DNA of 64,000 nucleotides from Botryosphaeria dothidea (taxonomy: Eukaryota > Ascomycota > Dothideomycetes > Botryosphaeriales > Botryosphaeriaceae): contig WWBZ02000082.1 in NCBI GenBank assembly GCA_011503125.2, positions 2,666,001 through 2,730,000 on the forward strand, written 5' to 3'. The notes under the pieces were generated by a model. The model worked only from the letters and a program-made list of their open reading frames with translations, ran no database searches and was not told the origin of the DNA. Shown here piece after piece: positions 57,170 to 64,000 of the stretch (positions are counted from its first letter, which is position 1; each line of letters begins with the position of its first letter). The translations under genes were made by a program, and so were the position numbers.

Positions 57170-58733
57170 ATATAGTGCTCACACATCCAGGGTTATCTTA
57201 CGCATTGGTGCTATCACCACAGTCATTGCCATTGCTATCGACCATTTCTCATAGCTCCTCATTGGATATGTGAAAAGAGTGGATTATGTTGCAAGTAGTG
57301 AGGCGACCATATCATCCGCTCGAAGCTACTCCCGGGGACAGGTCATCACTGTGGAAGCGATGCCCGTGGAAATGGGTCCGGGCAAGTATTATGCAACATG
57401 AATTTCTAGAACTTTACCGACTTGTGACAGTCCATGCGGGAGCTGATCTTTCTATGCAATCGGCGGTTGTATACGGATTGTCCAAGTCAGTCGAGGAGTC
57501 AGCACAGCAAACGCCGTTCAATTGCCCATCAGGCAATTGCACTTGGGATCCATTTGAATCTTTGGCAATATGCAGTGCTTGTACTGATTTATCCATCAAT
57601 CTAACAAAAAATGGATCCGAGGGAGGCCTATGGTATGTCTTGGACGAAGCCAACGGAGTTGCACTGGGAGCGAAGGAGGGAGGGACAACGTTCAGTCTCC
57701 CGAATGGACTCTTCATCGACAATGTACTTGGGTTTGACGGAGTTAACTAGCTCTACCGTGACAGTGGAAGCCGATATGGTGGGGTTTTCATGGTCGCACT
57801 CGGCACAGGAAACTCCTCGAGGACTTGTGCCTTCCAGAGTCTGGACGCACTCATTTGGTCAATGACTATCCTGATATTACGGCCGAATCCCTCGGACGCC
57901 TCGGCTACCTGGCCAAATGTCCCCCTGGAGGCCTCGGAATGTGGCTTGTATTTTTGTGTGAAGACTTATAAGCCCACATTACAAAACGGAGACTTACAAG
58001 AAACGGAGACGGTTCACTCTAACCTCTCTCATGATTCACAGAAAATAGTCTCACGTCAGGTTACCATGTCAATATCTCGCAAACCACGGTTGATGGCATT
58101 AGCAACTTTTTCAACAATTCATTCACCGCAAACCAAAGGACGTACAATGACCGGATAAACGGGTGGTATGTTCTTGCCGGACAAAAGCAATTTGTACCCA
58201 GTACAATACAGCAATTCTGGGAGAGTCCAGATCTTCAGAGAACCTTCGAGTCTATCGCCAGGAGCATGAGCAACGCTATCCGAGCCACCAGTGATAACCG
58301 AGCTATTAAATTTGGCAAAAATGGAGTCTTGACAACGTACTACCGCATCGCATGGCCCTGGATTCTGTTCCACTGCGTCGCGATCACTGCGGGCGCCATC
58401 TTCCTTGTCCTCACCATGCTCCGCACACGACAGTCTGGGGTGCCCATCTGGAAGTCGAGCTCCTTGGCCGTCTTATCTCGGGGACCTTACGTAGGGGAGC
58501 TGTTGGATGGAGCAATCACGATTTCAGCTTTGGCGGACAAGGCAGCCACGCAAGGCGCACGGCTTCTGGGACGGGAGATCAACAGAGGTGAAGTTTCTCC
58601 CGCCATAGATGGTCTTGCGTTCGGCTTACCAGGAGCAGAGGAATCGAGCGTTGAACTGCGGGTATTAGAAATGGAGATAGGGCCGAGATCCATATCTTCT
58701 TCGTCATCCCTCACCTATGTCAGAGATGACTGA
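57170..58733 (+). pseudogene. DUF3176 membrane protein relic
   Basis: Fragments of the fungal DUF3176 family are visible in order: a transmembrane piece ILRIGAITTVIAIAID (57200), GADLSMQSAVVYGLSKS, the signature TPFNCPSGNCTWDPFESLAI with CSACTDLS, TFSLPNGLFI, then LGTGNSSRTCAFQSLDALIW, ECGLYFCVKTYKP, GYHVNISQTTVDGISNFFNN, and a C-terminal membrane helix WILFHCVAITAGAIFLVLTM before a Ser-rich tail. There is an in-frame TAG at 57748, further frame changes between 57260 and 57290 and near 58050, and the N-terminal membrane helices usual in the family are missing or unrecognisable. Members are predicted membrane proteins of unknown role. This is probably a dead copy, though a few sequence errors cannot be excluded. 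The MITE lies 32 bp after the stop. Confidence 0.65.
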
Positions 58734-58765
58734 GACTTGACAGACCATTACGAGTCTGGTATGAT

Positions 58766-59248
58766 CAGGGTGGCGAACGTCACGTCAGACGACTCGTCAA
58801 CGGCTCGTTGACGGAGATTCTGCCGTCCGTCACCGTCATAAGTAACCCGCCGTCCGTTATCGTCAGTAAGAGGCATAACGAGTCGTTAACGAGTCGTTGA
58901 CGATAGACGACGGATAGCTATATATTTAATAAGTCATTTAACTTATATCTAAAGATTATAAGATATCATATACAGAAAGATATGAGAGGACCTAGAAAAG
59001 ATCTTACTTTATACGTATTAAGCCCTAGATAACTAAAAGTTAAATAAGTCTTTAGTAGTAAGAAATTAGTATAGTAGGTGACTATCTTTCCCTAATAAAT
59101 TTAATACTATAATTAAGTAGGCGCCATATATCGTCACGTCACCCTTAACGGTGCTTAGTCGGCGTCCGTCCGTCCTCGTTATACCTTGGGCGGCGTCCGT
59201 CACCGTCAGAGGGTTATGACGTGACGAGACGAGACGTCCGCCACCCTA
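58766..59248. mobile_element. Non-autonomous hAT-type MITE (483 bp)
   Basis: The left end reads CAGGGTGGCGAACGTCACGT and the right end, inverted, TAGGGTGGCGGACGTCTCGT, so 17 of the first 20 bases match. The element is flanked by a perfect 8-bp direct repeat, GGTATGAT, at 58758-58765 and 59249-59256. Eight-base target duplications and CAGGG-like ends are typical of hAT DNA transposons. Both sub-terminal regions share further CGTCCGTCACCGTC copies and short palindromes (for example 58795-58813). The centre (about 58915-59120) is strongly AT-rich with no coding frame, so the element must have relied on a transposase supplied elsewhere. The AT-rich core could reflect RIP mutation. The exact repeat suggests a fairly recent insertion. 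Confidence 0.85.
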
Positions 59249-59798
59249 GGTATGATCTTACGGCCAAGAGATCGTGCGCAGACGTATCAAACTCGAAGAG
59301 GTCTGCTCTTGAGCAACAAGGAAACGGTAGTGGGATATTTGAGGCAAAGTTGCTGTTGAGGTCAGTCAGGTCAATCAAGCGAATATATCTTGATACTCTT
59401 ATGAGACAGTTGCGTCCGGATGAGTGCTTCCACTCCCCACCGTAAGGAGTCCATTTTGTGGTCCCTTTAGCTGAGAGAAACACTTGCGACGCCAGTCCGC
59501 ACAAGCCGAACATGAGCAGCACTGTAGTATTTTGGCGTTCCATATGTAGCGGAACTTTCATTGGACTTATTCCAGAGGCGCCCGTAAGGTTTCAGCTTCG
59601 AAAAGGTCAAAGTAGGGCTTGGTCAGTTCTGCTCATTCATTTGTTCGTTGCTCTTTCAGAAAGGCCATTTCATCCAAGGGAATTCATTCCTATATCAATA
59701 TTCACATAGCTGCGCTGAGAAGGCAGCGACCGCATCGTAGTACTCCAACCCAATGCCTGCATGTGCTGCACAAAATCTAAAACAAAACAACTACCCAC
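59249..59798. other. Intergenic
   Basis: Flank of the MITE (with the right copy of its target duplication at 59249-59256) and 3' flank of the permease gene. No gene seen. Confidence 0.45.
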
Positions 59799-61600
59799 TC
59801 AAGCCTCCACGACATGTTTCGTATCATCCCCAAGCACAGCCTCATCATGCTTATCTCCACCAGCACTGCCAACCTGGCCCACCTTGGTGGCCTCCAGCAC
59901 CTCCAACCCCTCGTCGATCTTGGGGCCGCGGTAGTTCTTGCGGCCGTCGAAGATCCACGTGATGCCGCTGATGATGATGACGATGGCGAAGACGACGATG
60001 CAGTAGTTCATGTTGGTGCCGGTGACGGGCAGCTCGGGCGGGAAGACGAAGAGGACGCTGGTGATGGTGACGTAGGCGACGCCGAGCTGTGGTTGGGAAG
60101 CTTCGTTAGTACGACGTGTTGCTTGGTATCGGAAAGGGGTGGTTGGGAGAGGCAATTACATACCAAGTTCGCAAACCATGCGAAGGGCTCGGGCAGGGCG
60201 AAGCTGCGCGGCGGCAGCATCTTACGTCCGCGGAGGCAGTTGATAGCGATGGGCAGACCGTATGAGATGCCTAGGGCGACGACGGAGGCAGCGGTGATGG
60301 CGTTGAAGGCGCTGCTCGAGCCGAGGAAGATGCAGCCGAAAATGACAACCCAAGCTGTGGTGAAGAGCAAGGCGTTGAGCGGGACGTCGAGGCCGTGGTG
60401 CACCTTGGCGAGGTGACGAGAGAAAGGCAGACCTCCGTCACGTGCGAAGGCATACTAAAAGGTAACTCATCTCATGTTAGCTCGCCTTATTATTTTTTCA
60501 TATTATGAATCAAGAAAGGAACAAGAATCGAAGGACTAATAAGAATCAAAAAAGAGGAAAAACCAAAAAAAAAAAAACCTTACCACCATTCTCGAGCTAG
60601 CACACATGATACTCTGGGTCGCGAACAGCATGCAGACGAGAGGGAAGATGAGGAGGCAGATGGCGCCAGCGTGGGAGTTGGTGGCATTGAAGAGAATCTG
60701 CAGGAGGGGGCCAGCGGAGGAAGAGATGACATCATCGATGTTACCAGCAACGAAGAGCAGAGAGACAAGGAACACAAAGCCGGTGAACGTGCCAATCGCG
60801 ACGCAGTAGATCATGATCTTGGGGCCCTCGACAGAGGCGTTGGGGATTTCCTCGATCATGTGGGCGACGGCGTCGAAACCAGTCAGGCCAAGACCACCTT
60901 GGAGAAGACCAAGCAACCAAGCAATTCCATCAGGCCAGCCCGTCTCGTTGATGAAAGTGCGGAAGACAAAGTCTCCGGAAGAGTAGTTGGGAGAGGCGCA
61001 TGCCAGAATGGTGATGCAAATGATGGCGAAGCCTGAAATTGACCAAGAGATGGCAGCCTTGTTGACATAGGGCAAGGACGAGTTGGCAAAAGCATTGATG
61101 CAGAAGGCGAGGAGGTTGTATCCAATGTAGATGAGGAATTGATGCCAAGCCTCGGCTTCGTAGTTGGGGTTCTGCAGGGAGATGACGCCAACAACCAGCT
61201 GACTACCCAGCAGACCACCGGTGCAGACCAGGGCAATCCAACCAAAGGTGTTAATCCAGCCGGTAACCCAACTCAGAGCAGGGACCCAAGCCTTCCAGCT
61301 GATGACGGCAACCCAGTGGTACTGGCCTCCGGCGGTGGGATATGCGGACAGAAATTCGGCTAGCGAGGCGGCCAGGCAGAGGTTGCAGACACCGGCAGTA
61401 ATCAAACCCCAGACGACGGAAGTGGGACCGCCTGACGGCAGAGCCAGAGACAGGGAGGTCGAAAGAGCAGTCCAGGAATTGAGAATGGCGAAGGCAAGTC
61501 CCAGCATAGACAGGAAGGAGAACTGACGCTTCAGTTCACCTTTGTGGCCCAGGGCCTCGAGCTGGAGCTCATCGGCAGTGAGTTCTTGAGAGGGCGCCAT
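59799..61600 (-). CDS. Amino-acid/GABA-type permease (APC superfamily)
   Basis: Three exons on the minus strand, 61600-60584, 60454-60164 and 60086-59799, all phase 0, give 531 aa. It starts MAPSQELTADELQLEALGHK, followed by KRQFSFLSMLGLAFAILNSW (TM1 of the fungal amino acid/choline permease group). Further helices include PTAGGQYHWVAVISWKAWVP, typical of the GABA/choline subgroup, and GLTGFDAVAHMIEEIPNAS, a conserved substrate-site region. YAFARDGGLPFSRHLAKVH follows the first intron. About 12 helices are expected. Relatives import GABA, choline, carnitine or amino acids at the plasma membrane. The frame opens 33 codons further upstream, but the second Met starts the family-typical text. The first intron has a 3' A/T-rich tract with 12-17 T runs on this strand. 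Substrate not certain. Confidence 0.93.
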
Positions 61601-62965
61601 GCTGGGAAGCGCTTGCGGGGGATGGAGGAGGGAGGATTGGGGTGAAGATTGGGCTCCTCGGTTGAGAGAAGGTGGCAAGTAAAATAGCTGGTAAGGCAAA
61701 GGCGCCTTACGGCAGACGGGCGTTGATAGGCCCCCGCGTTCGGCGGTATGGGCGCTGTTTGTGTCTGGAGCTAGCGGATTTCTATCTGGGCCTTAGTGAT
61801 GAAATTAGAAAGCTGTTACCAAACCTTTACGCGGCGCACCAATCAGACTGGGACCGGGCTCCGCACAGTTGCCGCTTCGAGCAACGCGGCTCTCGAGGGT
61901 CGCGGAGAGGCGAGACTTGCGAAAGCCGTTCGATGCGGAGAGCGAGCACGGGATGCAGCAAGGTCGTCTGGGGACGAGATTTTCTGGGGCAGAGAGCTCG
62001 CTGACCTCACAGCCGGGCTCGCAGGGTCAGGCGGCGTCTGGAGAGTAACGTGCGGCCGGGAGGCTCGGCGCAACTGCAGCTTAGCTGCCGTCATGATCGT
62101 CGGGCTAGCCTGCTTGTATTGTCTTGGAAGGGTGCGGCCGCTTGTCACCGACGCATATCTCGGCGCCTGGCTGGTCGTGGGATGCGCCCCTGCAGCGAGG
62201 CGGTAGGGCTGGATTTGAGTTATCGTGACAGGACGGAGTGGTGCGCGGCTGCTCGCGGGTTGCGAGCTGGCCGGCAGCGGTCACGTAACAAGCTGACACA
62301 GGGCTTGGACGCGAAAGCTTGTGTGCGCCTCGCCGCCTTGACTTGCGCCCTGCGAAGAAATCGGCTGCGACGCCGAGCCGGCTCGTCACGTGGCTGCTTG
62401 GCCTGGCCTGCGACGCGCCCGGCCGCAGCAGAAACCATCAACATCGGCATCTTCACTTCAGCGTTGGCCGTTGATCGCATATACATACCTACGCATATAC
62501 CTGCTCGCCTCCGACACCGCTGTGCACGTGTCCGCTCGTCCGTAAGCCCTTTTCAGCTTGCGTGTTTCCAATGCTTGCCGCTAGCGAGAAGCCCCTGAAA
62601 CAGGCCGTCGTCATGGAGGAGGAAGTCGAGCTGCTCGACTCGGCACGGAGTAGCTTCGACGAGAGGCTGTCTGGTGGCGAAGGTGAGTCTTTCTGAACGC
62701 CCAAGGCGACGCAAGCTCTGTAAATTGCTTCTTGCCGCTTGCCCAATCGCTTCTCCGCGCCCTGCACGTGCGCCCGCATCTGTTTCTGCAGTTCCTGAAT
62801 CGGAGCTGGCTAGATCAACACCTGCCCTTACCGGGTAGCTTCTCCCGTGATCATGCTGCCCCGTTCCGTTCGTTTCGCAATGCGACTCCACGAGTACAAC
62901 GAGCTATAAAACGCGCTCTCCCGTTGAAACAATTTCCTTCCAACGTCGGGCCTCGCACTCTCACC
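61601..62965. other. Divergent promoter of permease and phosphatase genes
   Basis: A 1.36-kb region. The segment 62571-62682 starts with ATG, reads as an acidic N-terminal tail (VVMEEEVELLDSARSSFDER) and ends in a GTGAGT donor, so it could be a 5' exon of the phosphatase gene or a separate small gene; I could not splice it in frame. No other feature is seen. Confidence 0.4.
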
Positions 62966-64000
62966 ATGTTCGCCGTGCTGCTCTTGGTTTTGGGGTAAGC
63001 AAGCTCGCCTACCCTTGTCTCCCCCCAATCAAGGTAACTAATCTTCCCTTGTAGCACCGCCCTGTGGGCCAATGCCTCGTCCAACACGACTGTCACAAAC
63101 TCGACCTCGTGTGACACGGTTCTCCATGGCTTCCAGTGCTCCCCCAAAACCTCTCATTTTTGGGGCCAGTACTCGCCCTATTTTGAGGTCCCCTCCGATA
63201 TTTCTGCCGACATTCCCTCTCAATGCCAAGTCACCTTTGCCCAGGTTCTCTCTCGTCATGGCGCCCGTGACCCCACGGCCAGTAAGACTAAGGTGTACAA
63301 TGCCACCATCCAGAAGATCCAGGAGAACTCGTGGTCTTTCGAGGGCAATGCTGCCTTCTTGCAGAATATCGAGTACACCCTCGGCGCTGACGAGCTCACT
63401 ACCTTTGGCGAGCAGCAGCTCTACAACTCCGGAATCAAATTCTACCAGAGATACGCCTCGCTTGCCCGCTCCAAGCACATGTTCGTCCGTGCCTCTGGCG
63501 AGTCTCGCGTTGTCGCCAGCGCCGAGCACTTCACCGACGGCTTCCACAAGGCCATGCAGGACGACAAGTCGAACATGACCGGAGACTACCCCTACGACAT
63601 TCTGACCATCAGCGAGGACGAGACCTCGAACAACACCATGAGCCACGCCATCTGCACCGCTTTCGAGAACGAGGACGACGACATCATCGACGCCCGCGGC
63701 CAGGGCCCGTGGAACGAAATCTGGCTGCCCTCCATCTCCAGCCGCATCAACGACCAACTGCCCGGCGTCAACCTGTCGCAGGCCGAAGTCACCTACCTGA
63801 TGGACCTGTGCCCCTTCTTCACCGTCGCCGACCCGGCCGGCCAGCTGTCCGACTTCTGCGGCCTCTTCTTCGACGACGAGTGGCAGCAGTACGACTACTA
63901 CCAGACGCTGGGCAAGTACTACCACTACGGCGCCGGCGACCCGCTCGGCCCCACGCAGGGCGTCGGCTACGTCAACGAGCTCATCGCGCGCCTCACCAAC
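62966..64000 (+). CDS. Secreted histidine acid phosphatase (phytase-like), 3' end beyond window
   Basis: Exons 62966-62994 and 63055 to the window edge give the first 325 residues. The start begins a signal peptide (MFAVLLLVLGTALWANAS) split by a 60-nt intron (GTAAGC...TTGTAG). The catalytic motif is LSRHGARDPTASKT, with His78 as the phosphate acceptor and Arg77 and Arg81 as phosphate ligands. Upstream WGQYSPYFEVPSDISADIPS, and downstream RASGESRVVASAEHFTDGF, match fungal phytase-type enzymes. There are several N-glycosylation sites (NASS, NTT, NST, NATI, NMT, NNT). The enzymes release phosphate from phytate and other monoesters outside the cell and are usually induced by low phosphate. The catalytic HD motif of the C-terminal part lies outside the window. 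An upstream exon at 62571 would make it a membrane-anchored form instead. Confidence 0.88.

Noticed and set aside
1..64000. CRISPR arrays, bacterial operons or phage-like modules
   Set aside because: No regularly spaced repeats. Spliced genes and fungal families throughout make this a fungal nuclear sequence.

Overview
The window is nuclear DNA of a filamentous ascomycete (Pezizomycotina; Dothideomycetes is my best guess, from gene content and style only). The evidence is small spliced genes on both strands, short introns (mostly 47-66 nt) with GTRNGT donors and CTRAY branch sites, about 55% GC coding sequence, and a typical Pezizomycotina gene set: a fused MoaA-MoaC protein, RSE1, GCD1, MSS51, fungal MFS drug transporters, DUF2235 and DUF3176 families. 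There are no operons, rRNA, convincing tRNA or CRISPR.

Layout. 0.8-5.3 kb: molybdenum cofactor gene (MoaA-MoaC) with a very long tail. 6.5-7.2 kb: small secreted protein. 8.3-9.7 kb: secreted heme-thiolate peroxidase. 9.7-13.1 kb: gene-poor, with one unrecognised spliced gene. 13.1-15.0 kb: patatin-like phospholipase with a zinc-finger-like tail, reading frame broken. 15.6-17.4 kb: MFS transporter. 17.8-19.0 kb: adenosine kinase. 20.0-22.8 kb: EST1/SMG7-type protein. 23.6-24.8 kb: ZNF511-like C2H2 protein. 25.5-27.3 kb: second MFS transporter. 28.4-34.0 kb: lineage-specific Cys-rich and membrane proteins. 34.1-35.4 kb: nitrilase. 35.7-39.3 kb: Sac-domain phosphoinositide phosphatase. 39.9-40.9 kb: class II aldolase. 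42-43.3 kb: Pex22-like peroxin, divergent from eIF2B-gamma (43.8-45.7 kb). 47.4-49.0 kb: MSS51, divergent from RSE1/SF3B3 (49.3-53.3 kb). 54.8-56.7 kb: DUF2235 hydrolase. 57.2-58.7 kb: decayed DUF3176 gene, followed at once by a 483-bp hAT-type MITE. 59.8-61.6 kb: amino-acid/GABA-type permease. 63.0 kb to the edge: start of a histidine acid phosphatase.

The genes are mostly unrelated housekeeping functions (cofactor synthesis, purine salvage, mRNA decay, splicing, translation initiation, peroxisome, mitochondrial COX1 expression) mixed with transport and secreted enzymes. I see no biosynthetic gene cluster and no defence system. The most interesting items are the stop codon overlapping a splice donor in the MoaA-MoaC gene, an 11-nt micro-exon in the DUF2235 gene, the hAT MITE with a perfect 8-bp target duplication, and a Cys motif shared by two neighbouring orphan genes. 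Several conserved genes change frame repeatedly with homology kept on both sides, which looks more like single-base sequence errors than true decay.
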